From positions 1-20,365 of the forward strand of contig CAKVLL010000029.1 in the NCBI GenBank assembly GCA_934757255.1: a DNA stretch of 20,365 bases, read 5' to 3'. Below the pieces are notes generated by a model. That model ran no database searches. It had not been told where the DNA came from and saw only the letters and a list, made by a program, of their open reading frames with translations. The position numbers were made by a program, and so were the translations under genes. The stretch comes from an uncultured Candidatus Melainabacteria bacterium (lineage in GTDB: Bacteria; Cyanobacteriota; Vampirovibrionia; Gastranaerophilales; Gastranaerophilaceae). Positions within the stretch are counted from its first letter, which is position 1. Every line of letters starts with the position of its first letter. Below are positions 1 through 7,538 of the stretch, piece by piece.

Positions 1-744
1 GAATTTATTCGTGTTATGACGCAAGAAGATATGATGGTGCTTGACGAATTAAAAAAAGAAGAAGTAACTTCATATTTTAAATGTAAAGATTTAGTCAAAA
101 AACACCACTTAAACATGAATCTTGTTCAATGCAGGATTACATTTGACAGAAGAAAAATTTCTTTTTATTATACAGCCCCTGAAAGAGTTGATTTCAGAGA
201 ACTTTTAAAAGACTTAACACAAGTTTTTAAGCGCATGAGAATTGACTTAAGACATATTGGTGTGAGAGATGAGTCTTCAATAATGGATGGAACAGGAATT
301 TGCGGAAAACCGTTCTGCTGTTCATCTTACTTAAGAAAATTTGAATCAATAAATGTTAAATTAGCAAAAGACCAAGGTATGCCGATAGCACCTTCAAAAA
401 TTTCCGGCACATGCGGAAGATTGTTGTGCTGTCTTACTTACGAGTATTCAAATTACATTGAAGCAGCTAAAGGAATGCCTCCTGTGGGTTCTACAGTTAT
501 GACACCAAACGGATTGGGTAAAGTTTGTTTTATACAATTTCTTAACAATATGGTTGCAGTAAAATTTGAAGATGGTAAAATAAAAGAGTACAATAAAGCT
601 GATATCGAAATGGTTGATGCTGATGTAAATGTAGATATTGAAGTTTCAACCATCACGACCTCTTACTCAACTGATGAAAAAGTTGATGCAAAACAATTAA
701 AACAGTTGGAAGACGATAGAAACAGCTCAACGGGAAATGTGTAA
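1..744 (+). CDS. ricT: RicT/YaaT-like PSP1-domain protein, 5' end cut by window
   Basis: The frame is open from base 1, so the 5' end lies outside the window; the ATG at 16 is internal. What is visible is the C-terminal conserved region of the PSP1 family: GTGICGKPFCC followed about 30 residues later by GTCGRLLCC. Counted from the ATG at 16, the cysteines are 96, 101, 102, 133, 138 and 139, giving two C-x4-C-C clusters. In Bacillus, RicT is about 275 residues and carries iron-sulfur clusters as part of the RicA/F/T (Y-complex) that acts on RNase Y-dependent mRNA maturation; these paired clusters fit that family. The last 40 residues are an acidic, probably disordered tail. The next gene starts 15 bp downstream on the same strand, which suggests co-transcription. 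The family call is strong; the RNase Y role here is inference. Confidence 0.88.
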   Translation, partial: EFIRVMTQEDMMVLDELKKEEVTSYFKCKDLVKKHHLNMNLVQCRITFDRRKISFYYTAPERVDFRELLKDLTQVFKRMRIDLRHIGVRDESSIMDGTGICGKPFCCSSYLRKFESINVKLAKDQGMPIAPSKISGTCGRLLCCLTYEYSNYIEAAKGMPPVGSTVMTPNGLGKVCFIQFLNNMVAVKFEDGKIKEYNKADIEMVDADVNVDIEVSTITTSYSTDEKVDAKQLKQLEDDRNSSTGNV

Positions 745-759
745 AAAAGGCGTTAAATT

Positions 760-1293
760 ATGAAAATCCAACCAATCAACCAACAAACCGATAATAATAT
801 TGGTTTTCAAAAACTAATCGTAAAAAAAGGCAGTTTTAATGTTTTAAAAAATTCGAAATATTTTCCGGATAAATCTTATCCAGATTATTATAATAATCTT
901 AAATCATTCTGCGAAAAAGTAATTGAATTAAGAAAAGAATGCGAACAGAATGAATTATACAACGTAGTTGTTCGTCCTAACAGTAAAGAACTAAAAGGGG
1001 GCATCTATATTGAAAATGCTGACGGAGTAAAACAATATGGCTTTTTTAAATCTTTTGAAGATATTTTTGACTTAGAAGTCAAAAAACAACAAAAACTTTT
1101 AACTAAAAAACAAGATCCAAACTTTCTTAATAGACTATTAAAAAATTGGGAAATTAAAAGATACAATAAAAAAGTTGCTAAAAATAAAGTAAGCATGCAA
1201 GAATTTTTAACGTCTGTATTCAAACATTTAAAAGAAATGGCCAACAATGCAGACTATCTAACAGAATTGCATAATATTAAAAAAAATAAATAA
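760..1293 (+). CDS. Unknown basic protein with MKxxxIN...F N-terminal signature
   Basis: I do not recognise this 177-residue protein. It has no signal peptide and no membrane segment. It is lysine-rich and predicted to be mostly helical from about residue 100 on (LTKKQDPNFLNRLLKNWEIK and following). Residues 1-17 read M-K-I-Q-P-I-N then polar residues, then I-G-F-Q-K, resembling the start of the unrelated M16 peptidase at 4196 (M-K-V-G-N-I-N then L-F-K-G). The start is supported by an AAGG-type ribosome site a few bases upstream and by the 15-bp gap after the ricT-like gene. The SIMPL-domain gene begins 11 bp after its stop, so it sits in the middle of a likely three-gene operon. Function unknown. 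Confidence 0.75.
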   Translation: MKIQPINQQTDNNIGFQKLIVKKGSFNVLKNSKYFPDKSYPDYYNNLKSFCEKVIELRKECEQNELYNVVVRPNSKELKGGIYIENADGVKQYGFFKSFEDIFDLEVKKQQKLLTKKQDPNFLNRLLKNWEIKRYNKKVAKNKVSMQEFLTSVFKHLKEMANNADYLTELHNIKKNK

Positions 1294-1304
1294 AAGGAGT
1301 TTTT

Positions 1305-2027
1305 ATGTTAGAAAAATTTGAAAAATTACAAATAGTATCATTGGGATTGCTAGTAGCCTTATCATTAATTATTTCTACAAAAATTATAACCAAAAACTTT
1401 AATAATAATGTAATTTCTGTTACAGGCTCTGCGTATGAAATTGTAAAATCAGACTCAGGGGTATTAAACTTTGATATAAACATAAAACGCCTTAACAAAC
1501 AAGAAGCTTATAATACATCTAAAACTCAAGTAAAAATTGTTGAAGAATACTTAAAACAAAAACAAATTAAAAATATTGAACTTAAGACTGTTAATGGTTA
1601 TTATTCTTACAAGAGAAATTCCAAAACTGGTGAATACACTGATATTCCTGATATGTATAATTTAACTCAACCCATTTCTATTAGTTCAGACAATGTAGAA
1701 TTAATAAAAGAAATTTCTAATGATATCACAGGTTTAATAACAAAAGGTGTTGATATTAATGTATACTCACCATCTTATGATTATTCAAAATTACCGGAAC
1801 TAAAAGTTAGTTTATTAGAAAAAGCGTCTAAAGATGCGAAAGAACGTGCTACATCAATGTTAAAACCTACTCATAACTCTGTAGGGAAAATTCAATCTGT
1901 AAGAATGGGTGTTTACCAAATAACACCAATAGATTCAACAAGCGTGTCAGATATGGGTATCAATGACACATCCTCTATCGACAAAAAAGTTACAGCTGTT
2001 GCCAATGTATCATTTAAAATAAAATAA
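1305..2027 (+). CDS. SIMPL-domain (DUF541) membrane-anchored periplasmic protein
   Basis: This 240-residue protein has a hydrophobic stretch at about residues 9-27 that acts as an uncleaved anchor or signal, followed by an exported domain. That domain starts with VISVTGSAYEIVKSDSGVLNFDINI, the typical opening of the SIMPL family (E. coli YggE, mammalian SIMPL), and ends with repeated beta-strand segments (KVTAVANVSFKIK). Family members are about 230-250 residues, so it is full length. YggE has been linked to oxidative stress, but the biochemical role of the family is unclear. A strong AAGGAG site lies 5 bp before the ATG, and the gene follows the unknown 177-residue protein by 11 bp. No stop-proximal terminator with a good T-tract on this strand is visible, but the hairpin at 2061-2092 may serve both strands. 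Confidence 0.85.
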   Translation: MLEKFEKLQIVSLGLLVALSLIISTKIITKNFNNNVISVTGSAYEIVKSDSGVLNFDINIKRLNKQEAYNTSKTQVKIVEEYLKQKQIKNIELKTVNGYYSYKRNSKTGEYTDIPDMYNLTQPISISSDNVELIKEISNDITGLITKGVDINVYSPSYDYSKLPELKVSLLEKASKDAKERATSMLKPTHNSVGKIQSVRMGVYQITPIDSTSVSDMGINDTSSIDKKVTAVANVSFKIK

Positions 2028-2060
2028 TATTTATAGAAATGTAAAAATTATTAAATATAA

Positions 2061-2092
2061 AAATCGGATTATTATTTTTAACAATCCGATTT
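2061..2092 (-). terminator. Rho-independent terminator of murA operon, possibly bidirectional
   Basis: Ten-bp perfect stem AAATCGGATT / AATCCGATTT (2061-2070 and 2083-2092) with a 12-base loop. Read on the minus strand it lies directly after the stop of the 110-residue gene and is followed by TTTTTATATTT, a good T-tract. On the plus strand, after the SIMPL gene, the following sequence is a weaker T-tract. Confidence 0.8.
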
Positions 2093-2096
2093 AATC

Positions 2097-2429
2097 TTAA
2101 TTGTGATTAGGGCTTTCGTAATTAATTCCTTTTTCTTTTAGTGCTGCGATAAATCTTTCAGCACAAGCACTTTGAACTTCAGGGGGAACAACCCTTAAAA
2201 TTTCAACCGTTTTAGAAATAATTGGGTCCTTGTCATACCAACGACTACCATTTACAGGTTTTACCAAATCATAAAATCTGTCTAAAGCTTCTTTTGAAAC
2301 TTTTTGCTCTAACTTATCTAAGAACACTACAGCATGTTCTCTAAGTTCATCTTGATAATTTTTTAAAAGCTCAATAACTTCCAATAATTTTGGGTCATGA
2401 TCATACCATCTTTTGTAAGCCGGACTCAT
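2097..2429 (-). CDS. Small protein with two RWYD repeats, overlapping murA
   Basis: This is a 110-residue soluble protein that I cannot assign to a known family. It is an internal duplication: residues 7-42 begin RWYDHDPKLLEVIELL and residues 63-98 begin RWYDKDPIISKTVEIL. Each RWYD-x-DP motif leads into a predicted amphipathic helix and then a second helix ending in ...L-(D/A)-(K/A)-L-(E/K). The ATG shares its A with the TAA stop of murA (TAATG), and a GGGAGAG ribosome site sits just inside the murA end, so translation is very likely coupled to murA. That suggests a role tied to peptidoglycan precursor synthesis or division, but this is inference from position only. A terminator follows immediately. 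Confidence 0.8.
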   Translation of the reverse strand: MSPAYKRWYDHDPKLLEVIELLKNYQDELREHAVVFLDKLEQKVSKEALDRFYDLVKPVNGSRWYDKDPIISKTVEILRVVPPEVQSACAERFIAALKEKGINYESPNHN

Positions 2430-3754
2430 TAAACTCTCCCATTTTGTATTTGAGAAGCTGTAATTTGGTCTATACCCGCTTCTGAATCATCATATCTATA
2501 AATTTTACCGCCAAGATTTCTAATCTTTGACTCAAACTCTTCATAACCTCTATCTATGTGATGTAATTTTTCTACAATAGTTTCACCTTGAGCCATCAAA
2601 CCTGCGATAACCAATGCGGCTCCAGCTCTCAAATCGCTTGCTGCAACAGTTGCACCAGTTAAATGTTTTACCCCTTTAACAATGGCATGGTTTCTATCTT
2701 GATGAATATCTGCACCCATTCTTCTTAAATCAGGCACTTGCATAAATCTGTTTTCATACAAACTTTCTGTAATAATTCCAACACCGTTTGATGTTGTTAA
2801 AAGTGTCATTGCAATAGCTTGCAAATCTGTTGGGAAACCGGGATAAGGTTGAGTAACAAAATTAATAGACTGTAATCTGTTTTTGCAGCTTACTTCTATT
2901 GTTGTAGGTTCAACTAATTTGATACTTGCACCCATTTTGATTAATTTGTCATTAAAGAAAGTTAAATGCGCAGGATAAACATTTCTTATTATAGCTTTTC
3001 CTTTTGTCGCAACAACAGCAGCCATAAAAGTACCAGCTTCAATTCTGTCAGGAATTGTTGTGTATTCTGCTGAATGTAAATTTTCAGCCTTAACTCCATT
3101 AATCAAAATTTCTGAAGTACCTGCACCTGTAACATCAGCTCCAATTGTATTCAAAAAGTTTGCTAAATCTATAATTTCAGGTTCTTGAGCAGCGTTTTGA
3201 ATCCTTGTTGCACCTTCAGCTAAAACAGCAGCTAACATTAAATTTTCAGTTGCGCCAACAGAAGGGATATCTAAATAAATATCAGCTCCAACTAATTTTG
3301 ATGCTCTTGCATGAACATAACCGTTTTCAATCTTAATAGTTGCGCCTAAAGCTTCTAAGCCTTTAATATGAAAATCTACTCTACGTTCACCGATAGCACA
3401 ACCCCCAGGAAGCGCCACAATAGCTTCTCGGCAACGTGACATCAAAGCACCCAAAATAATAAATGAAGCTCTCATTTTACTAACAAGTTCATACTTTGCG
3501 GTGATTGATGAAATATTTGAGGCATCAATTTCGACAGATTTTTCTTTTTTATCGTAAATGTAGCTTGCACCTAAATCAGAAAGTACATTTAGCATAATCT
3601 CAACATCAGTAAGTTGAGGTACGTTGTAGATTTTTGTTTTACCTTTAACAAGAATGGTCGCAGCCAGAAGCTTTAACACAGCATTTTTTGCACCACCTAT
3701 TGAAACTTCGCCCTTAAGAGTTTCCCCACCTTGTATTTTGAATTTCTCTGCCAA
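2429..3754 (-). CDS. murA: UDP-N-acetylglucosamine 1-carboxyvinyltransferase (MurA)
   Basis: MurA transfers enolpyruvate from PEP to UDP-GlcNAc, the first committed step of peptidoglycan synthesis, in the cytoplasm. The 441-residue product matches the family length of about 420-440. Visible residues: GAKNA with Lys23; the catalytic cysteine 119 in PGGCAIGERRVDFHIKGLE (the cysteine attacked by fosfomycin); Asp310 in YPGFPTDLQA; Arg402 in HHIDRGYEEFE. The start is a TTG at 3754: an in-frame TAG lies at 3767-3769, a GGAGGA site sits four bases before the TTG, and the first internal methionine is residue 94, so no ATG start is possible. The TTG may limit translation. A good promoter lies at 3775-3803. 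The 110-residue repeat protein overlaps the stop. Function is certain from sequence. Confidence 0.97.
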   Translation of the reverse strand: MAEKFKIQGGETLKGEVSIGGAKNAVLKLLAATILVKGKTKIYNVPQLTDVEIMLNVLSDLGASYIYDKKEKSVEIDASNISSITAKYELVSKMRASFIILGALMSRCREAIVALPGGCAIGERRVDFHIKGLEALGATIKIENGYVHARASKLVGADIYLDIPSVGATENLMLAAVLAEGATRIQNAAQEPEIIDLANFLNTIGADVTGAGTSEILINGVKAENLHSAEYTTIPDRIEAGTFMAAVVATKGKAIIRNVYPAHLTFFNDKLIKMGASIKLVEPTTIEVSCKNRLQSINFVTQPYPGFPTDLQAIAMTLLTTSNGVGIITESLYENRFMQVPDLRRMGADIHQDRNHAIVKGVKHLTGATVAASDLRAGAALVIAGLMAQGETIVEKLHHIDRGYEEFESKIRNLGGKIYRYDDSEAGIDQITASQIQNGRV

Positions 3755-3774
3755 AATTCCTCCAATCTATTATA

Positions 3775-3803
3775 ATCATACAATTATTATAACAAAATGT
3801 AAA
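3775..3803 (-). promoter_or_regulatory. murA sigma70-type promoter
   Basis: On the minus strand TTTACA (3798-3803) is separated by exactly 17 bp from TATGAT (3775-3780); each hexamer differs from consensus by one base. Transcription would start near 3768, leaving a very short leader that still contains the GGAGGA site. Confidence 0.6.
3786..3803 (-). promoter_or_regulatory. HLR1-like RpaB box overlapping murA -35
   Basis: Minus strand reads TTTACATT-TT-GTTATAAT. The recalled HLR1 consensus is two (G/T)TTACA(T/A)(T/A) repeats two bases apart; only one base (C to T in the second repeat) departs from it. The first repeat contains the -35 hexamer itself, so part of the match is not independent of promoter function. 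If bound, it should compete with RNA polymerase, i.e. repress. Confidence 0.4.
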
Positions 3804-3845
3804 GATGTTTTTAAATTGAAATAAATTTTCAAGGCATGTATAAAT

Positions 3846-4064
3846 TTAACTAACAAATGCTCTTGCCAATAATTCTGCTGGTTCGGCAATAGCAGTTGAA
3901 TATTCCATAAATTCAGAATCCGGCGCAAAATATTTGCGCAACGCAGAACGGTTTGTTATCTTTTCATAACAAACATACGAATCAACATTATCCTTTAAGT
4001 AGCCGGCAAAAATCCGCTGCTTGTGGGACAAATTATAGTCCTTCAAGTTTTTGACGATATACAT
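3846..4064 (-). CDS. Small hypothetical protein, 72 residues
   Basis: Unrecognised. The product has an ordinary globular composition (aromatic and charged residues, one Cys, a helix-forming C-terminus) with no signal peptide or membrane span, which favours a real gene over chance. Against it: the ribosome site is weak (AGG four bases before ATG). A TATAAT hexamer at 4073-4078 (minus) ends eight bases before the ATG, so the mRNA may be leaderless or nearly so. It is divergent from the M16 peptidase gene with 131 bp between starts, and it ends about 40 bp before the murA promoter region. Confidence 0.5.
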   Translation of the reverse strand: MYIVKNLKDYNLSHKQRIFAGYLKDNVDSYVCYEKITNRSALRKYFAPDSEFMEYSTAIAEPAELLARAFVS

Positions 4065-4183
4065 ATACCTATATTATATATCATTTCAATATCTATTTAT
4101 AGTTTCTTGCAATAAATATTTACAAATTATACCTGTAATTTTTCTTAATAATTAAGCAATTCTAACAAATTTAATGTTTTATA

Positions 4184-4189
4184 TATAAT
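4184..4189 (+). promoter_or_regulatory. -10 box placed for a leaderless M16 gene
   Basis: A perfect TATAAT ends seven bases before the ATG at 4196, so the predicted +1 is at or next to that ATG. No Shine-Dalgarno sequence precedes either ATG (4190 or 4196). No good -35 is visible at 16-18 bp, which lowers confidence. Confidence 0.35.
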
Positions 4190-4195
4190 ATGGTT

Positions 4196-6961
4196 ATGAA
4201 AGTCGGTAACATTAATAGTGTGCTTTTTAAAGGTATAGATACTCAGAATACATCTAAACCTTCTATTAAGAATGAGAGAAGAGAAATTAACCATATTCCG
4301 AATATTACACCCGATTTTAATGTTAACATTCCAATCACTTATAAAAAAATTGGTGAGATGAAACTTGCAAACGGATTAATCATACATAGCTACAAACTTT
4401 CAAATGGTTATAAAGTAAATATTGTTCCAATGGAAGGCTCGCCGGCTGTTGTAAAAAATTACGTTAATGTTGGTTCAATGAATGAAACTACTGATATTAA
4501 AGGAATAAGCCATTTTCTTGAACACATGGCTTTTAATGGCACAAACGGCGTAAATGGGCATGAAAAATTAAATGTAGGTGATTCTTTCAAGAAAATTGAT
4601 GCAATGGGCGGTTGGGCAAATGCCAGCACAAATTATGCTATAACAGATTATGTAAACTCTACACCACAACTTGGCGATAATGATTTAGAGAAACAAATTA
4701 AAGTTATTGCTGCAATGGCAGAGGATTTGGAACTTTCTGATAAAATGATTGAGAAAGAAAAAAATCCTGTTTGTTCTGAAATTAACATGATTTTGGATGA
4801 TCCACAAACGATAGCCCTAGACCAAACAGTAAGAACTCTTTTTAATATCAAAAACCCAACAGATGAGATGGTGGGAGGAAGTGTAAGCAGTATTAAAAAT
4901 CTTACAAGACGTAATGTTCAAGACTATTATAACAAATACTACACTCCGGATAACATGAATTTGGTAGTGACCGGAGATGTAAATCCGGATGAAGTAGTTA
5001 GGCTTGCAGCAAAAAGTTTTAATTCCAAAAAAGTTTCAAAGGGAAAGAAATTTGAAGAAAAACTCATTCCTATTGATAAAACTGTAAGAAAGGATTTTAT
5101 TAGTGATAAAGCAACTTCTACAGAAATTATTTTAGGTTTTGCCGGTCCGAAAAATAGTGATGTAAAAGAACGCGTAGCTTATGATGTAGCTAAAAGCTAT
5201 CTACAATCTTATTTTTCCGGTTTAAGTCAATCTCTTAAAAAATTCAATACCGGAGCATTTATTGATGATGAAAAAATCGGAACAAATCCAAATTGTAATA
5301 GAATGACATATTTGGCTGTAAAATCTGATGATAGTAAAAGCGAACAAATTGTAAAAACTTTGTTTAACACTATTTCAACGTTAAAGGATATAGATGATAA
5401 AAAATTAGAAATTTTGAAACAAAAAATTATTAAATCAAGAAACGAAGATTTTGATTATGCTTCATGCGTCAATGACAATTTAGGCAAAGCAGTATTAGAT
5501 AACAATTTAGAATACTTGACTGATTACGAAAATATTTTAAATTCTCTAACTCCTGAAGATGTCAATAAAGCTTTGAACAAATATTTTAATTTGAATAAAG
5601 CCGCAGTTACTTTAGTGCATCCGCAAAAAAACAATAATGTTTCTTTCCAAGGTAAACAGAGAATTCCTATTAACATGCAAAATGTGGAAGAAACTAAGTT
5701 GAAAAACAATTTTGATGTTGGTTTATACCACACAAAAAATAATAATTTTAATTACCAGTTATCTCTATCAACAGATATACCGTACCATAAAAAAGCCGGT
5801 GTTACGGATGTATTGGATTTAATTTATTCAATGGGAACGTCTAAAAACAATGAAGAAAGCTGGAACAAGTTTAAAGAAGAAAATAATATTGGTATCGGAA
5901 AGAGTGTGTCATCAACAGGAGTTGCTTTGATAACTGAATGTTCACAAGAAAATAGACATTTGGCGATGGAAAAAGTCCGTGAAATTTTGTATAACCCTAA
6001 TCTTACTCAAGAAAATTTGGATAAAGCAAAAGATATGATAAAGGACTATTATTCAAGAAGCAATGATACCGCTGATAGCTTGTTCGATCAAGATGAAGCT
6101 AAAAGTAGTCCTTATGAGTTTACAAAAGATGATGTATTAAAGGAACTTGATAATATTACTTTAGATGATGTTAAAGAATGTCACAATTATCTTTTAAATA
6201 ATTCTAGAGGTATTGTGACTGCAAATTTGCCAAACAAAAATTATGATGATTGCAAAAAAGATATACTAGATTTTACTCAAGATTTGAAAGGTGTTTTGCC
6301 TAATAAACTTCGCACCTTGGATGTTTATAACCCAAACACAAAACCTAAAGTTTTAACAAAAGCAAACAACAATTCTCAAGCTGATATTATGCAAATTTAC
6401 AAGTTCAAATGCGACAATTCAGTGAAAGAATCAGTACTTGCAAAATTAACTAATTCAATCCTATCAAGCTCTAGTATCGGACTATTCGATGTGCTGAGAG
6501 AAAAAGAACATTTGGCTTATTCGGTTCATTCATATATAAGCAAAGTCGGAAATCAAGGTGAACTTGCATGCAGTATATTAACAACAACAGACAATAAAAA
6601 TATCGGTGAATTTTCTTATGACAATGTCGAAAAATCAATTAAAGGTTTTACTCGCCAAATTGAAGAACTAAAAAACGGTAAATTTACAGAGGAAGATTTA
6701 GCGAATGCGAAACTTGCCCTAAAAGCCGAATTGTTAAATAATGAAGGAGTCCTAGACAAATTAGGTTCTGTTAGTGCCGGTCTAGAAACAAAATATGGAA
6801 TTGATTATCAAAATCAACTTTATAATGAAATTGATAGAATAACAAAAGACGATATTTTGAATTTTGCTGAAAAAATATTTAAAAATCCACCAACGTATGC
6901 TATTGTAGCGACTCAAGATACCCTAGATAATAATAAAGAATTTTTAAATTCTTTGCAATAA
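4196..6961 (+). CDS. M16 family zinc metallopeptidase, two-lobed single chain
   Basis: A 921-residue protein (923 if the ATG at 4190 is used) with two M16 (pitrilysin/insulinase/MPP) halves in one chain. In the numbering from 4190, the zinc site is inverted HFLEH at 108-112 (H108, E111 base, H112) with the third ligand most likely Glu197 in NPVCSEINM. The second half, from about residue 500, lacks the zinc motif but keeps LREKEHLAYSVHSYIS, the substrate-binding region of the inactive lobe. Such proteins form a chamber that degrades peptides. No signal peptide is visible, so it is probably cytoplasmic unless the N-terminal M-K-V-G-N-I-N...F-K-G signature directs it elsewhere. A similar VSFQGK segment occurs at 484-489, in the linker between the lobes. 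I chose 4196 because of the -10 spacing and because the signature starts there. A terminator follows immediately. Confidence 0.93.
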   Translation: MKVGNINSVLFKGIDTQNTSKPSIKNERREINHIPNITPDFNVNIPITYKKIGEMKLANGLIIHSYKLSNGYKVNIVPMEGSPAVVKNYVNVGSMNETTDIKGISHFLEHMAFNGTNGVNGHEKLNVGDSFKKIDAMGGWANASTNYAITDYVNSTPQLGDNDLEKQIKVIAAMAEDLELSDKMIEKEKNPVCSEINMILDDPQTIALDQTVRTLFNIKNPTDEMVGGSVSSIKNLTRRNVQDYYNKYYTPDNMNLVVTGDVNPDEVVRLAAKSFNSKKVSKGKKFEEKLIPIDKTVRKDFISDKATSTEIILGFAGPKNSDVKERVAYDVAKSYLQSYFSGLSQSLKKFNTGAFIDDEKIGTNPNCNRMTYLAVKSDDSKSEQIVKTLFNTISTLKDIDDKKLEILKQKIIKSRNEDFDYASCVNDNLGKAVLDNNLEYLTDYENILNSLTPEDVNKALNKYFNLNKAAVTLVHPQKNNNVSFQGKQRIPINMQNVEETKLKNNFDVGLYHTKNNNFNYQLSLSTDIPYHKKAGVTDVLDLIYSMGTSKNNEESWNKFKEENNIGIGKSVSSTGVALITECSQENRHLAMEKVREILYNPNLTQENLDKAKDMIKDYYSRSNDTADSLFDQDEAKSSPYEFTKDDVLKELDNITLDDVKECHNYLLNNSRGIVTANLPNKNYDDCKKDILDFTQDLKGVLPNKLRTLDVYNPNTKPKVLTKANNNSQADIMQIYKFKCDNSVKESVLAKLTNSILSSSSIGLFDVLREKEHLAYSVHSYISKVGNQGELACSILTTTDNKNIGEFSYDNVEKSIKGFTRQIEELKNGKFTEEDLANAKLALKAELLNNEGVLDKLGSVSAGLETKYGIDYQNQLYNEIDRITKDDILNFAEKIFKNPPTYAIVATQDTLDNNKEFLNSLQ

Positions 6962-6991
6962 AAAAGCCACTACTTCTAGCAGTGGCTTTTT
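6961..6991. terminator. Bidirectional terminator between M16 gene and 114-residue gene
   Basis: Perfect 11-bp stem AAAAAGCCACT / AGTGGCTTTTT (6961-6971, 6981-6991) with a 9-base loop. It has T-runs in both directions and overlaps the last base of the M16 stop codon. It separates two convergent genes. Confidence 0.9.
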
Positions 6992-6995
6992 ATTG

Positions 6996-7340
6996 TTAGA
7001 ATGGTTTTGTCTGATTCAACTTAGCTCTCAATTCTCTGAACCTTGCGATATCCTCTTGCGTTTTAGGAGTTTCTCTAAACAAAGCCTGAGAAGTCGGATG
7101 AACCATGCGAATCGAATCCATGTGAATTTCTAAAAACTCATATCTTTTTGGAGGTTGATTTGAGTTCTTAGCATAAATTTCTACATTTGTAACAGCTAAA
7201 AACCTTCTGTCGGAATTGTTCAAAAGTTCCGTTAGTTGTCTATTAGCAGCAACATTATTAGATACATAAACTGTACCTTTGATATCATCTGTATCAGTTA
7301 AAATTATTACCTCGATAGGTATCATGTCTTTGTTTGGCAT
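6996..7340 (-). CDS. Conserved-looking small beta-rich protein, 114 residues
   Basis: Not securely identified. The N-terminal two thirds read like a small beta-barrel domain: strands VEVIILTDTDDIKGTVYV, then RQLTELLNNSDRRFLAVTNVEIY, then EFLEIHMDSIRMVHP. The arrangement 'modify - xGxVxV - LTELLN - FLAVTNV' recalls DUF6812-like or PRC-barrel-like small domains, an impression rather than a match. The C-terminal 30 residues are a charged helix (TQEDIARFRELRAKLN). No signal peptide. The ATG is preceded by GAGAGGAA five bases away, a strong ribosome site. It is divergent from the FG-rich coiled-coil gene, and the HLR1 match at 7442-7459 lies about 100 bp upstream of its start in the same orientation. 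Confidence 0.8.
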   Translation of the reverse strand: MPNKDMIPIEVIILTDTDDIKGTVYVSNNVAANRQLTELLNNSDRRFLAVTNVEIYAKNSNQPPKRYEFLEIHMDSIRMVHPTSQALFRETPKTQEDIARFRELRAKLNQTKPF

Positions 7341-7441
7341 TAGTATTCCTCTCTTATTATTATTAATTTTATAATAATTTTGTAATTATGTCTAGTAGGA
7401 AGTCGAATTTCTACTTTGTATTTACATAAAATTTAAAATTA

Positions 7442-7459
7442 TATGTAAAGCAATGTAAC
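7442..7459 (-). promoter_or_regulatory. Exact HLR1 (RpaB-binding) motif in divergent promoter
   Basis: Minus strand reads GTTACATTGCTTTACATA: two perfect (G/T)TTACA(T/A)(T/A) repeats separated by GC. A third perfect half-site, TTTACATA, lies at 7421-7428 on the plus strand and forms an 8-bp inverted repeat with 7442-7449. The region lies between a minus-strand gene starting at 7340 and a plus-strand gene starting at 7539, so it could serve either. Known: HLR1 is bound by RpaB in cyanobacteria, and an RpaB-like gene is at 13533-14327. Binding here is inference. Confidence 0.55.
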
Positions 7460-7538
7460 AGAGAATTGCATTCTTGAAATTATAGATTTTTTATAGACTT
7501 TATATATATAGTAAGACTAAGATGGAAAGAAGTATAAA

